A stretch of DNA of 64,000 bases from G038396625 sp038396625 (GTDB taxonomy: Bacteria > Bacillota > Clostridia > Peptostreptococcales > Thermotaleaceae), in assembly GCA_038396625.1 (NCBI GenBank), contig CP121688.1, positions 1,240,001-1,304,000 on the forward strand, written 5' to 3'. The notes under the pieces were generated by a model. The model did not search any database. It was not told the origin of the DNA and was given only the letters and a program-made list of their open reading frames with translations. Both the position numbers and the translations under genes were made by a program. This document shows positions 43,119 to 53,026 of the stretch, one piece after another; position 1 is the first letter of the stretch, and each line of letters starts with the position of its first letter.

Positions 43119-44927
43119 ATGGATAATAATAAAAAGAAAGATATTGTGCAAAGAAAAGATATATCAGATACATTTAAATGGAAGCTTGAAAAAATGTATG
43201 AAAGCGATGAACAGTGGGAGCAAGATATAAAAGAAATAAGAGAAAAAATAAAAGCACTTTTACAATATAAAGAACAACTAGGTGCATCCTCAGAAAATTT
43301 ATTTCATGCATTACAGCTAAATGATGAAATCTCACAGAAACTTGAAAATGTATTTGTTTATGCAAAAATGCGTAAGGATGAAGATAACAGAATTACAAAA
43401 TACCAAGCAATGAGTGACAAAGCTCAAGGATTGGCGGTAGAGGTACAAAGTAGCTTGTCATTTATGATTCCTGAAATCATTAGCATTTCGGAGGAAAAGA
43501 TCAAAAGCTATCTACAAAGCAATGAGAAGTTACAACTATACACCTTCTTTTTTGAAGAGCTGTTGCGGCAAAAAGATCATATTCTTTCAAAAGAAGAAGA
43601 ACAAATTTTGGCTCAGATGGGTGAATTGGCTACAGCGCCTAAAAATATATTTGGAATGATTAATAATGCGGATATTAAGTTTCCTGTTATTCAAGATGAA
43701 AATGGAGAAGAGATAGAGGTCACAAAGGGTAGATATATAAAATTAATGGAGAACAGTAATCGAAGCGTTAGAAAGAATGCTTTTGAAGCGTTATACAGTG
43801 CCTATGATAAACAAAAGAATACCATTGCGGCAACCTTGAACTACAGTGTAAAAAAAGATGTTTTTTATGCAAAAGTAAGAAAATATGAATCAGCGATAAA
43901 GGCATCATTGGATGGAGATAATATTCCCATCACTGTATATGACAATCTTATTGAAACGGTAGAAGAACATCTAGATACAATGTATCGATATGTAAGATTA
44001 AGAAAAAAGGCATTAGGTGTTGATGAATTACATATGTATGATTTATATACGCCAATGGTACAGGAAGTAAAAATTGACGTACCCTACGAAAAAGCAAAGG
44101 AGCAGGTGTTAAAAGGCTTAAGTCCTTTGGGATCAGAATACATAAAAGTTTTACAAAAAGGATTTGATGAAGGCTGGATTGATGTCTATGAGAACGAAGG
44201 AAAAACCAGTGGAGCGTATTCTTTTGGAACCTATCAAAGTGCTCCTTACGTACTTTTAAATTACCAAGATTCTGTGAATGATATGTTTACCTTGGCACAT
44301 GAAATGGGGCATTCATTGCATTCCTACTACTCCCATGCCAATCAGCCGTATATTTATGGGAGTTATACAATATTTGTGGCAGAAGTAGCCTCAACTGTCA
44401 ATGAAGCATTGCTTATGGAGTATTTGCTTAAAAATACGCAGGATAAGAAGGAAAAAATGTATTTGTTGAATCACTATTTGGAACAATTCAGGGGAACTGT
44501 GTATCGTCAAACCATGTTTGCAGCTTTTGAAAAAATCATTCACGAAAAAGTAGAAAAAGGAGAAGCATTAACGCCAGAGTCCCTTTCACAGGAATATATG
44601 GCATTAAACAAAAAATATTACGGCCCAGATATTGTATTAGATCAAGAGATACAGATGGAGTGGGCAAGGATTCCACACTTCTATAATGCATTCTATGTAT
44701 ATAAATATGCTACTGGATATGCTGCGGCAATTTCATTGTCTCAAGGGATTTTAAAGGACAATGAGAAGGCAGTACCCAAATATCTTGATTTTCTTAAAGG
44801 TGGAGGTTCTGATTATCCTATTAACCTTTTAAAAAATGCTGGTGTAGATATGACTACAACAGCGCCTATTCATAAAGCATTGGAGGTATTTAGAAATTTA
44901 GTCGATGAAATGGAGAAAATACTTTAA
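43119..44927 (+). CDS. pepF: Oligoendopeptidase F
   Basis: 602 residues, M3B metallopeptidase. The zinc site is seen as TLAHEMGHSLHSYYSHANQP (HExxH about residue 390), with the third ligand region IFVAEVASTVNEALL (Glu about 418), and the usual FYVYKYATGYAAAISLSQGI near the C-terminus. Cuts short peptides in the cytoplasm. AAAGGAG lies 12 bases before ATG 43119; a terminator closes the gene. Confidence 0.94.
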   Translation: MDNNKKKDIVQRKDISDTFKWKLEKMYESDEQWEQDIKEIREKIKALLQYKEQLGASSENLFHALQLNDEISQKLENVFVYAKMRKDEDNRITKYQAMSDKAQGLAVEVQSSLSFMIPEIISISEEKIKSYLQSNEKLQLYTFFFEELLRQKDHILSKEEEQILAQMGELATAPKNIFGMINNADIKFPVIQDENGEEIEVTKGRYIKLMENSNRSVRKNAFEALYSAYDKQKNTIAATLNYSVKKDVFYAKVRKYESAIKASLDGDNIPITVYDNLIETVEEHLDTMYRYVRLRKKALGVDELHMYDLYTPMVQEVKIDVPYEKAKEQVLKGLSPLGSEYIKVLQKGFDEGWIDVYENEGKTSGAYSFGTYQSAPYVLLNYQDSVNDMFTLAHEMGHSLHSYYSHANQPYIYGSYTIFVAEVASTVNEALLMEYLLKNTQDKKEKMYLLNHYLEQFRGTVYRQTMFAAFEKIIHEKVEKGEALTPESLSQEYMALNKKYYGPDIVLDQEIQMEWARIPHFYNAFYVYKYATGYAAAISLSQGILKDNEKAVPKYLDFLKGGGSDYPINLLKNAGVDMTTTAPIHKALEVFRNLVDEMEKIL

Positions 44928-44930
44928 GTA

Positions 44931-44962
44931 AAAGGCAGCGTTCGGTCTAGAATGCTGCCTTT
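44931..44962 (+). terminator. Terminator of pepF
   Basis: AAAGGCAGC/GCTGCCTTT with a 14-base loop followed by TATTATTG, just after the stop. Confidence 0.8.
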
Positions 44963-45057
44963 TATTATTGTGAGATAGATTGTTAAATGATTACAAATGC
45001 ATGTTTTTAAAAAAAGGGGGTAGAAGTATAGTAAATAAAACTTGAGGAGTGTATGCG

Positions 45058-45642
45058 TTGAAACATCTGATTTTTATTTATGACTATACTTGCCCCTATT
45101 GTTACGTGATGTTTTCAGAGATGAAGCGATTAAAGGCTAAATATGCAGTAAAAATTTACTGGGTACCCATTGAAATTTTTACCCAAGTTCCACAGCAAGG
45201 CATTGCACTAGCCAGTATATTTAGTCCAAGAAAATTGAAAAAGACACAGGCTTTGATTGAAAATATTGCTCACGAAAAAAACATTCCCTTCTATCAGCCG
45301 AAACAATTATATAACACAAGGATTGCAAATCTACTGACAGCTTATGCTGGGAGGAAGAGAAATACGACAGAAGTAGTAGAGGCGCTATTTAACAATGTAT
45401 TTGTTTACAATAAAAATATTGGTGACTTAGAGACTATTCGAAAGATTTGTATAGCAGTAGATATTGACTTTGAAAAATTTGAAAGCGAAATGCATAAAGG
45501 GTTGCTAGATGAAATAAATAAAGGATGGAAAGATCAATTTCAAGAAAAAGAATTTCAAGTAGTGCCTATGATGATCACAATGGAAAACACTTTGATTCAA
45601 GGGGTATGTAGTTTTGAAGAACTGGTTAAAATGATAGAATAG
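45058..45642 (+). CDS. DsbA/FrnE-like thioredoxin-fold protein
   Basis: 194 residues from TTG 45058, 8 bases after GAGGAG; GTG 45049 overlaps that site. A thioredoxin strand FIYDYTCPYCYVMFSEMKRL presents CPYC (about residues 13-16), followed by a helical insertion and EFQVVPMMITMENTLIQGV, where the cis-proline (VP) sits before the last strands. There is no signal peptide, so it acts in the cytoplasm as an oxidoreductase or isomerase of the FrnE/2-hydroxychromene isomerase group. Confidence 0.83.
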   Translation: MKHLIFIYDYTCPYCYVMFSEMKRLKAKYAVKIYWVPIEIFTQVPQQGIALASIFSPRKLKKTQALIENIAHEKNIPFYQPKQLYNTRIANLLTAYAGRKRNTTEVVEALFNNVFVYNKNIGDLETIRKICIAVDIDFEKFESEMHKGLLDEINKGWKDQFQEKEFQVVPMMITMENTLIQGVCSFEELVKMIE

Positions 45643-45757
45643 GGATATTCTATGGAGAAGAGCAGATGTAAATCTTGCATAAAATGATTCTTTTGTGGGC
45701 GATTATCCTGTATAATGGTATCATAAAATAAAGTATAAAAATGCAGTAGGTGATGAA

Positions 45758-46189
45758 ATGTTCAATCTATTATCATTGATATTCAGGTATCTATTTATAT
45801 TAATTATCTATCTATTTATTTTTGGCATTATTCGAATGATTTATTTGGATATCAAAAGCATGAACATAGGAATGACAAGCAATCATCCATATTTGAAACT
45901 AATTAATCGTAAAGATCGCTTGCCGTTTAAAGTAAAAGAGGTCTATATGTTAGATCGTACAATAACCATTGGAAGAAAAAATGAGAATGATATTGTTATC
46001 AAAGATCCCTATATTTCTAATATGCATTCGAAAATAACATTAGATGAACAGGTTTTGTTTCTAGAGGATTTAGATAGTGCAAATGGAACCTATTTAAATG
46101 GAGATCGTATTATGGATGTTGTCGAGTTGAGAAATGGAGATCGAATCAAGCTTGGTCAGGTAGAGTTTTTATATGTAAGTAATGACTAA
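45758..46189 (+). CDS. FHA-domain membrane protein
   Basis: 143 residues. One N-terminal membrane helix (about 5-28, FRYLFILIIYLFIFGIIRMI) and a cytoplasmic FHA domain (about 60-140): RTITIGRKNENDIVIKDPYI, SNMHSKITLD, LEDLDSANGTYLNGDRI. FHA domains bind phosphothreonine, so it may link a Ser/Thr kinase to the cell-wall machinery encoded by the next two genes. AGGTGATGAA before the ATG; 12 bases to the next gene. Confidence 0.9.
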   Translation: MFNLLSLIFRYLFILIIYLFIFGIIRMIYLDIKSMNIGMTSNHPYLKLINRKDRLPFKVKEVYMLDRTITIGRKNENDIVIKDPYISNMHSKITLDEQVLFLEDLDSANGTYLNGDRIMDVVELRNGDRIKLGQVEFLYVSND

Positions 46190-46201
46190 AGAGGTGCGAA
46201 G

Positions 46202-47449
46202 ATGATAAAGAATTTTTTTAGCTATAGGATGCCTCAAAATTTGATACTTTTGGTAAATACCATGGCACTATTGTTACTTTATTTTTATCAGGACAGTTTT
46301 GACAAATTTACTTTTATTTCTGGAATACTATTAGTTGTCCTCATCTATGGTTCAAACTTTATTCTTTTAAAAGTATCTACTGGGGATCATTATATATTTT
46401 TAATTATGACCATGCTGGTAAGCATTGGTATTATCATGATCTATCGAATTGATCCTTCGTACGGGTTTCGTCAAATCTTGTGGTTCGGTATTGGTATGAC
46501 CAGTTTTTTTCTTAGCTATTATATTGTGAAAAAGGTGAAGGGATGGGAAAAATGGACAAAGGAATATGTCATTCTGTCCGTCCTTTTGTTTTTGGCTACT
46601 TTAGTTTTTGGTATGAAAGTAAAAGGTGCGACCAATTGGATCAAAATTGGAGACTTTAATTTTCAGCCAGCAGAAATGATTAAGCTATTGTTTATATTTT
46701 TTTTGGCATCTTATTATGTTCATAAAGATAAAATTAAAAATCATATCTATTTCTTAGGCATTGTATATAGTTATATTGGTTTTTTATTTATCCAAAGAGA
46801 TCTGGGTACGGCGATGATATTTTATTTTGTATTTATTACGATCTATTATATCTATGAAGAAAATAGAAAGAGTATTTATTATAATTTAATAGGGGCGTTT
46901 ATAACAGCTTGTTTGAGCTATTTGGTAGTCAACCATGTGAAGATAAGGGTATTAACATGGTTGGATCCATGGAAGTACATTGATAATAAAGGATACCAAA
47001 TCACACAATCTTTGTTTGCGATTGCATCAGGAGGATTTTTTGGTACGGGAATAGGGCTAGGATATCCGGAGTTTATTCCTGAAGTGCATACAGATTTTAT
47101 ATTTTCGGCAATATGTGAAGAAATGGGGATATTTGGTGGTATTGCAGTAATTATGCTGTTTTTAATTTTAGTATATAGAGGGTTTAAGATTGCATTAATA
47201 CAGAATCATCAATTTTTTAGAATTGTTGCCTTAGGGATTACAACAATGCTTGGATTTCAAGCATTCATCATTATTGGTGGTGTAATCAAGATGATTCCCT
47301 TAACTGGAGTGACATTACCTTTTGTAAGCTATGGTGGCAGTTCATTGGTATCAAGCTTTGCTGCATTAGGGATACTTCAGGTAGCCTCTGAGGACCTAGA
47401 CTGGGAACAGGAGGAAAAACATGAATATAGAATCGAAAAGGATCATTAA
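46202..47449 (+). CDS. FtsW/RodA/SpoVE-family glycosyltransferase
   Basis: 415 residues, about ten membrane helices. SEDS motifs: FGIGMTSFFLSYYIVKK, KGATNWIKIGDFNFQPAEMI, FIQRDLGTAMIFYF, FGTGIGLGYPEFIPEVHTDF (periplasmic loop), PLTGVTLPFVSYGGSSLVSS. It polymerises peptidoglycan with a partner transpeptidase, here the PBP encoded next with a 29-base overlap. Ribosome site AGAGGTGCG. Confidence 0.93.
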   Translation: MIKNFFSYRMPQNLILLVNTMALLLLYFYQDSFDKFTFISGILLVVLIYGSNFILLKVSTGDHYIFLIMTMLVSIGIIMIYRIDPSYGFRQILWFGIGMTSFFLSYYIVKKVKGWEKWTKEYVILSVLLFLATLVFGMKVKGATNWIKIGDFNFQPAEMIKLLFIFFLASYYVHKDKIKNHIYFLGIVYSYIGFLFIQRDLGTAMIFYFVFITIYYIYEENRKSIYYNLIGAFITACLSYLVVNHVKIRVLTWLDPWKYIDNKGYQITQSLFAIASGGFFGTGIGLGYPEFIPEVHTDFIFSAICEEMGIFGGIAVIMLFLILVYRGFKIALIQNHQFFRIVALGITTMLGFQAFIIIGGVIKMIPLTGVTLPFVSYGGSSLVSSFAALGILQVASEDLDWEQEEKHEYRIEKDH

Positions 47450-48827
47450 AGTGTTAGTCGCTTTAAGCGGACTATTGATTAGTGTGATTATTTATTTGAG
47501 TTATTTTGAAATTTTTAGAGCAGACCATATAGTGGGAAATAATTATAATAAAAGACAATGGATCAATGAGGAATATGTATTGCGGGGGATGATTGTAGAT
47601 AGAAATGGAAAGATCTTGGCAAAGAGCGAAAAAGTTCAAAATGGTCAAGTAAGGCAGTATCCCTTTGGAAATTTATACAGCCATACTGTAGGCTATAGTG
47701 ATAAAGCCTATGGAAAATCAGGATTGGAATCTTCCTATAATGAAAAGTTATTAAATATGCATGGGAATAATCCCTTCAAGGAAATGAAAGAAAAAATAAC
47801 AGGACCAAGGGAAAATGGGAATAATTTAATTTTAACTGTTGATCATGATTTGCAACGTTATGCAGAACAACGCTTGAAAGGAAAAAAAGGCGCTATTATA
47901 TTGATGAATCCTAAGAATGGAGAAATCTATACAATGGTAAGTAAGCCTGACTTCGATCCATCCTCCCTAACAAAAAACTGGAAAGACATTACGGAAGATC
48001 AAGACAGCCCTCTCCTCAATCGAGCGACAATGGGACTGTACACACCTGGATCTGTATTTAAGGTCATAACTGCTACAGCAGCATTAGAGCATGAAGATAT
48101 AAAAAAGAAGTATGCGTGTGAAGGTGCCGTTAATATAGATGGTTATATATTAAGAGATTACAAAGAAAAGGCCCATGGAGAAGTGGGATTAGAGGAGGCA
48201 ATGGTAAGTTCTTGTAATGTAGCATTTAGCCAAATAGGATTAGAGGTAGGGGAAGCAACGTTGAAAAACACAGCAGAAAAATATATGTTCAATAAAATTA
48301 TCCCCTTTGATTTGCTGACAAAAACCTCTTCATTTCCACAAAGTGGTAGAATGTCAAGACCTGAATTAGGCGCATCTGCTATTGGACAAGGAAAAATATT
48401 GACGACACCATTGAATATGGTCATGACAGCATCAGCTATTGCTAATGATGGCTTAATGATGAAACCTATTTTAGTAAAGGAGGTGATTTCTCCTGAAGGA
48501 AAGACCATTTCGATAAATAATTCTAAGATATTATCAAGAACAAGCAGTGCATCAACAGCAAAAGAAATTAAAAATATGATGATAAAAGTAGTGCAACAGG
48601 GAACAGGAAAAAATGCCAGCATAAAAAACGTAACTGTGGCGGGAAAAACAGGTACAGCTGAGAATGAGTCAGCCAAAGAGCATGCTTGGTTTATTGGTTT
48701 TGCCCCTGCAGAAGATCCTAAGCTAGCGATTGCTGTAGTATTAGAAAATATAGGATCTACAGGAGGCACAAGTGCAGCGCCTATTGCTAGAGATATTCTG
48801 ATTACGGCATTGAAAAAGTTAAAGTAA
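47421..48827 (+). CDS. Class B penicillin-binding protein
   Basis: 468 residues. N-terminal membrane anchor (about 10-30), a small dimerisation domain, then the transpeptidase: active-site PGSVFK (SxxK, Ser about residue 210), SSCN (SxN, about 265) and AGKTGTAE (KTG, about 411). Crosslinks peptidoglycan in complex with the RodA-like protein. The ATG lies inside the preceding gene with GGAGG just before. Shorter than PBP2/PBP3 of most bacteria, as usual for this FHA-RodA-PBP cluster of Clostridia. Confidence 0.93.
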   Translation: MNIESKRIIKVLVALSGLLISVIIYLSYFEIFRADHIVGNNYNKRQWINEEYVLRGMIVDRNGKILAKSEKVQNGQVRQYPFGNLYSHTVGYSDKAYGKSGLESSYNEKLLNMHGNNPFKEMKEKITGPRENGNNLILTVDHDLQRYAEQRLKGKKGAIILMNPKNGEIYTMVSKPDFDPSSLTKNWKDITEDQDSPLLNRATMGLYTPGSVFKVITATAALEHEDIKKKYACEGAVNIDGYILRDYKEKAHGEVGLEEAMVSSCNVAFSQIGLEVGEATLKNTAEKYMFNKIIPFDLLTKTSSFPQSGRMSRPELGASAIGQGKILTTPLNMVMTASAIANDGLMMKPILVKEVISPEGKTISINNSKILSRTSSASTAKEIKNMMIKVVQQGTGKNASIKNVTVAGKTGTAENESAKEHAWFIGFAPAEDPKLAIAVVLENIGSTGGTSAAPIARDILITALKKLK

Positions 48828-49027
48828 ATTGTATAAAAAATGTGCTAGTAAAAATTTTCTTTTGATGAAAGGGCTACAGGCTATAAAATAAAACGCTATA
48901 GATAAGTGCCAAATACCATTTACCGTTAACGAAGATTGGCTCTGTCGATACAAAAGAGCATGCAAAAAGTAAATTTTAATAGCACATATCTATATAGTAA
49001 GATAGGTGAGGAAAGGGAGAGGATATT

Positions 49028-49798
49028 ATGCATACATTATTGAAGGACAAGAACATATTGATCATGGGGGTTGCAAATAAATGGAGTATTGCCTGGGCGA
49101 TTGCACAAGCCTGTCGTAAAGCTGGAGCAAGGCTGGCTTTTACATATCAAGGGGAAAGAAGCTTAGAAAATCTACAGAAACTTACAGAGGATGATTCAGA
49201 AGCTATATTAATTCCTTGTGATGTAACTAAGGACGAGGAATTGGAAGCAGCTTTTGGACAATTAAAAGAAAAAATGGGTGTGCTCCATGGGGTTGCCCAT
49301 TGTATTGCCCATGCCAAAAAAGAAGAGTTGGAGGGAATGTACCTAAATACTTCAAGACAAGGATATCTTATGGCACAAGAAATTAGTGCATATTCTCTAG
49401 TGGCAGCTACCAAATATGCAAGATCTCTTATGAAAGAGGGAGGGAGTATTGTAACCTTAACGTATTTAGGTGGCGAAAGAGTGACCAAAAACTATAATGT
49501 CATGGGGGTAGCGAAAGCAGCATTAGATGCTAGTGTAAGATACTTGGCAGTAGATTTGGGAAAAGAAAATATAAGAGTTAATGGAATTTCAGCGGCACCT
49601 ATCAAAACGCTGGCAGCCAGAGGAGTAAAAAATTTTACAACCATGCTAAAAGACTTTGAACACAAAGCACCCATTGGTAGAATGGTGGAAGCAGAGGAAG
49701 TAGCAAATACAGCTGTATTCCTTTGTAGTTCTTTGAGTAGTGGAATTAATGGTGAGATCATTCATGTGGATGGGGGCTATAATATATTAGGGTATTAA
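49028..49798 (+). CDS. fabI: Enoyl-ACP reductase
   Basis: 256 residues, FabI-type SDR enzyme that performs the last step of fatty-acid elongation using NADH. N-terminal MGVANKWSIAWAIAQA is the FabI nucleotide-binding pattern. CIAHAKKEELEG follows. The active-site Tyr and Lys lie in YNVMGVAKAALDASVRYLA (Y-x6-K), and ISAAPIKTLAARGV is the substrate loop. Stands alone with GGGAGAGGA before the ATG and a terminator after. Confidence 0.95.
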   Translation: MHTLLKDKNILIMGVANKWSIAWAIAQACRKAGARLAFTYQGERSLENLQKLTEDDSEAILIPCDVTKDEELEAAFGQLKEKMGVLHGVAHCIAHAKKEELEGMYLNTSRQGYLMAQEISAYSLVAATKYARSLMKEGGSIVTLTYLGGERVTKNYNVMGVAKAALDASVRYLAVDLGKENIRVNGISAAPIKTLAARGVKNFTTMLKDFEHKAPIGRMVEAEEVANTAVFLCSSLSSGINGEIIHVDGGYNILGY

Positions 49799-49800
49799 AA

Positions 49801-49837
49801 AAACGCATGTTGCAGTTTTTGCAGCATGCGTTTTTTT
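49801..49837. terminator. Bidirectional terminator after fabI
   Basis: Arms 49801-49814 and 49820-49833 (AACGCATGTTGCA with one G-T pair) followed by TTTT; the T-run touches the stop codon of the minus-strand gene. Confidence 0.85.
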
Positions 49838-50963
49838 AATGATCAGCAAAGATTTTTTGTGAATGTAGGCTTAATAAAAATTCAACAATATCTTTTGTTG
49901 CATTGGGCTTTTTCAATCTTGCCATATTCTGTTTGAAGACAGCATATTTTGCTTTGTCTTCTTTCAACAGATTAATACATGAAATAAGAGAATTAGGGCT
50001 GGTTCCAACCATGCCGATGCCATTATTTAATATGAACTCGGTATTTCGTTCTTCCTGACCCGGTAAGTTCCAAGTGACAAGGATGGGAAGCTCTTTATTG
50101 AGGGATTCTGTAACGGTGATGCCTCCAGGTTTGGTAATAATAAGATCCGATACACTCATAAACTCATCAATATTGTTTACAAAACCGAATACCTTTAAAT
50201 TAGGTCGATCAATTTTGGAAAGGTAACGATACAACTCTTCATTTTTTCCTGCAATAACCAAAAGCTGAATATCTACATCATATTCAAATAAATAATTTAA
50301 TGTTTCTGTAATATTTCCCAAACCAAGACCACCCCCCATAATGAGGGCAGTAAAAGTATTTTCAATCGCTAATTTTGTACATAAAGCATTACGATCACAA
50401 GTCATATTAAATTTTTCATCTACTGGAATCCCAAAAAACCTTGCTTTTTGAGATGGAATTTGCCAATACTGAAATTGATATGCAAAATTTTCTGAAGGAA
50501 AAATATAATAATCCACTTCTTTGTTAATCCAGCTTGGGTGTATGGTGTAATCTGTCAAAATCGTTACTAATGGCATATCGATTTTTCCTTTTCGCTTCAT
50601 GGCAGAAAGTGCCTCTGCAGGAAAAGGATGAGTACACACAATTACATCTGGTTGAAAATCAGCCAGCAATTTTGCTAGCTTTCGTGAGAGCACCACTTGA
50701 TTTAAAAATTCACTGACATCCATGATAGAGCTATCAGATACCTCAGATCGTTTATAAATAAATCCATATAAAGCAGGTGTATATTTAATAGATTTTATAT
50801 AAGCTTCAATAATAATTTTGTGAAGATGAGGACTAAGATAGCTGAAAGTATCAATGATTTCTACGTTATGTTCCGCATAATGAGTTCTAATGTAGTCTGC
50901 TACTGTTTTTGAAACTTGATTATGACCTTCACCAGCAGATACGGTAAATAATAGTATGTTCAT
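49836..50963 (-). CDS. Diacylglycerol glucosyltransferase (MGDG synthase-like)
   Basis: 375 residues, GT28/GT1 family. N-terminal lipid-acceptor domain: LLFTVSAGEGHNQVSKTVAD, VDTFSYLSPHLHKI-type region, PDVIVCTHPFPAEALSAMKR; C-terminal UDP-sugar site: ALIMGGGLGLGNITETLNYL, DLIITKPGGITVTESLNKEL, PILVTWNLPGQEERNTEFI. It adds sugar to diacylglycerol at the inner membrane face, forming glycolipids. UgtP/processive type cannot be distinguished. Ribosome site AGGAGGTG. Confidence 0.88.
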   Translation of the reverse strand: MNILLFTVSAGEGHNQVSKTVADYIRTHYAEHNVEIIDTFSYLSPHLHKIIIEAYIKSIKYTPALYGFIYKRSEVSDSSIMDVSEFLNQVVLSRKLAKLLADFQPDVIVCTHPFPAEALSAMKRKGKIDMPLVTILTDYTIHPSWINKEVDYYIFPSENFAYQFQYWQIPSQKARFFGIPVDEKFNMTCDRNALCTKLAIENTFTALIMGGGLGLGNITETLNYLFEYDVDIQLLVIAGKNEELYRYLSKIDRPNLKVFGFVNNIDEFMSVSDLIITKPGGITVTESLNKELPILVTWNLPGQEERNTEFILNNGIGMVGTSPNSLISCINLLKEDKAKYAVFKQNMARLKKPNATKDIVEFLLSLHSQKIFADH

Positions 50964-51070
50964 CTATTACACCTCCTAGATAAATATTATATCACTTTTA
51001 ACACCAATTTTATCCATCACATGAATAATTGTACAATAATTTATAAAAAATACATAGGATGAATAAGCAT

Positions 51071-51107
51071 AAACAAGCATATCAGAATGATTTTGATATG
51101 CTTGTTT
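51071..51107. terminator. Terminator downstream of the HAD phosphatase gene
   Basis: 14-bp arms AAACAAGCATATCA (51071-51084) and complement (51094-51107), 9-base loop. Confidence 0.78.
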
Positions 51108-51115
51108 AAAATGTT

Positions 51116-51619
51116 CTATGAAGACAGGATCCACTTAGCAGCTTCAAGTAAGTTTTTTACTGTGTGATCTGCATGCATACAGGGTTTTCCAATTTTTATG
51201 GTTTTACATCCTGCACGATAACCTGCTTGAATATCCATTTCGCGATCACCTATCATATAAGAGGATGGAAGATCAATCTTATATTTTTCTGCCAATTGAA
51301 GGATCATACCAGGAGCAGGTTTACGACACGTACATTTTGTTTTAAAATGGGGGCAGTAGGCAATGTCATGAATGACTATATTTTCTGCATGAAAGATATT
51401 GCGCATCTCTTTATGAGTAGCATCTAGATCTGCTTCGGAAAAGTAACCCATTTCTATTCCTCCTTGATTGGTAACGACAAAAACAAAAAAACCGGCTTCA
51501 TTCAATATTCTTACAGCCTGTAATGTCCAAGGAAAAAGTTTCAAGTCTTCGGGTTTATTTACAGGTTTTTTATTATCATTGATTACACCATCTCTATCTA
51601 AAAAAACGGCTTTATTCAT
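51116..51619 (-). CDS. HAD-IIIA phosphatase (GmhB-like)
   Basis: 167 residues. Motif I FLDRDGVINDN (catalytic Asp pair), VVTNQGGIEMG, a zinc-loop cysteine set CPHFKTKCTCRKPAPGM, and IGDREMDIQAGYRAG. These are the features of D-glycero-D-manno-heptose-1,7-bisphosphate phosphatase and histidinol-phosphatase-type enzymes. In a Gram-positive without other heptose genes nearby it may act on another sugar phosphate. GGGAGGATG before the ATG. Confidence 0.85.
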   Translation of the reverse strand: MNKAVFLDRDGVINDNKKPVNKPEDLKLFPWTLQAVRILNEAGFFVFVVTNQGGIEMGYFSEADLDATHKEMRNIFHAENIVIHDIAYCPHFKTKCTCRKPAPGMILQLAEKYKIDLPSSYMIGDREMDIQAGYRAGCKTIKIGKPCMHADHTVKNLLEAAKWILSS

Positions 51620-51857
51620 AACATCCTCCCTAGATTGATAGATTTGTATTTATAAATTTTTTATTGGATCACTATTTTGTTTAAAATTTAGTGTCATATT
51701 ACCTAAAAATCAAACGTATAGCTTTGTATAGTATTTTAAGCAAGTGTATGATAAAATATGTTCTATATTTTAGTCAAAGGATACTTTTGAACATAATTAC
51801 GAGAACACTTAAAAGACTTTCATTATGATTATATTACAAAAAAATGGTGGTGAAGAA

Positions 51858-52493
51858 ATGAAAGATATTGTTTTAGAAAAAATATCCACAGCAGCATTAG
51901 AAAAAATACTGGATATCAACAATTTGGAAAATATTCACTGGATATGGATGAATCGAGAAATTCTAAGAGATACTTTATTAAATTTGGAACTGGATAAAAT
52001 GTTTGGGGAAGAATCCTTAGAAAAATGTATAGATGAAATAACAGATGAAGAATTTGTACAAGCATTGCTGCCTTCTTTTAAAGGAAAAAAATATTTCCCC
52101 ATGAATCAATATGAATTTGCAGAATTAGAAAAAGAATATAAGCCAACCACAGATATTGAAACAACCATATTTGTGAAAGATAAATACAAAAGGCAGCTAT
52201 TAATTCGACAAATCAACGAATATGCCTGGATGTTAAAAGCGATGGCCATAGATACGTATCTTAGAATGGGACTAGACTACAAAACCCTTCAAGAAACCTA
52301 TGAAGAATTATATGAAGAAAATAGCCGTATTCTTCAGGATATTTTATGGAGTGGAGAATATGTGTTTTCATCAGGGAAATGGAAATTCATCAAAAAAACG
52401 AAGGAACTGTATTTCTATAAGGTGGACAAGTTTTATCATGCTTGGGCAGAGGGAGAAGTCCTTTCGAAGTTTGAAGAAATGATAAACTCATAA
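51858..52493 (+). CDS. Unknown helical protein of 211 residues
   Basis: From ATG 51858, after GGTGGTGAAGAA (weak but best-placed site); an in-frame ATG at 51825 has none. Acidic, Leu/Glu-rich, no signal peptide, no cysteine cluster (one Cys). Segments such as NIHWIWMNREILRDTLLNLE and KRQLLIRQINEYAWMLKAMA are aromatic-rich helices. No family recognised. Monocistronic with its own terminator. Confidence 0.75.
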   Translation: MKDIVLEKISTAALEKILDINNLENIHWIWMNREILRDTLLNLELDKMFGEESLEKCIDEITDEEFVQALLPSFKGKKYFPMNQYEFAELEKEYKPTTDIETTIFVKDKYKRQLLIRQINEYAWMLKAMAIDTYLRMGLDYKTLQETYEELYEENSRILQDILWSGEYVFSSGKWKFIKKTKELYFYKVDKFYHAWAEGEVLSKFEEMINS

Positions 52494-52528
52494 AAAATTT
52501 GCATGCTGGATAGCATGCAAAATTTTTT
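52494..52528. terminator. Bidirectional terminator
   Basis: GCATGCT/AGCATGC (52501-52507, 52512-52518) flanked by A- and T-runs on both sides; between convergent stops. Confidence 0.82.
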
Positions 52529-52817
52529 ATACGAAAAAATCTTTAGATACAGGGCCATTAGAGTGCACAGCTTTTTTTAATATAATCATATCCATATCAT
52601 GTTCGCTTTCGATGAGATGGTCAAAAACTTTTTTGCATTCATTACATTGTACATATTGCTTAAAATCTGTTTGCTCTCTGTCGATAAACAGATAGGAAGT
52701 ATACCCTTCGGGATCCTGCCACTTCACTTTTCCATCATCGGCGATATCGTATACATATTGATAGGTGACTACATCCTTTAAAAGTAATTTTCCGTCTTTA
52801 CAATGGGGACATTTCAT
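52527..52817 (-). CDS. Zinc-ribbon protein, unknown function
   Basis: 96 residues with two Cys pairs: CPHC near the start and CNEC at about residues 58-61, the layout of a zinc ribbon split by a 50-residue insert. No DNA-binding or membrane parts visible. CAGGAGGAAAG precedes ATG 52817. Confidence 0.75.
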   Translation of the reverse strand: MKCPHCKDGKLLLKDVVTYQYVYDIADDGKVKWQDPEGYTSYLFIDREQTDFKQYVQCNECKKVFDHLIESEHDMDMIILKKAVHSNGPVSKDFFV

Positions 52818-53026
52818 TGGGACTTTCCTCCTGTTTTATGGTGTATAACTAAAGTATGTGTAGATTGTTTCTGATGTATTCTTATGGAATATGCTTTTAT
52901 AAAGAGAAATACCATACCTTGCATAATAGAAAAAGAAAGCACTAACAAAAATTAAATTTTAACATCAGATATGGATAGTGTTATAATAAAAAAGGACAGA
53001 CAGTAATGATGGTGGGGGATTTTTTT

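Noticed and set aside
48158..48769. 203-codon open frame on the minus strand inside the PBP gene
   Set aside because: It is antisense to clear SxxK/SxN/KTG coding sequence, has no ribosome site and no recognisable domain; it is a shadow of codon bias.
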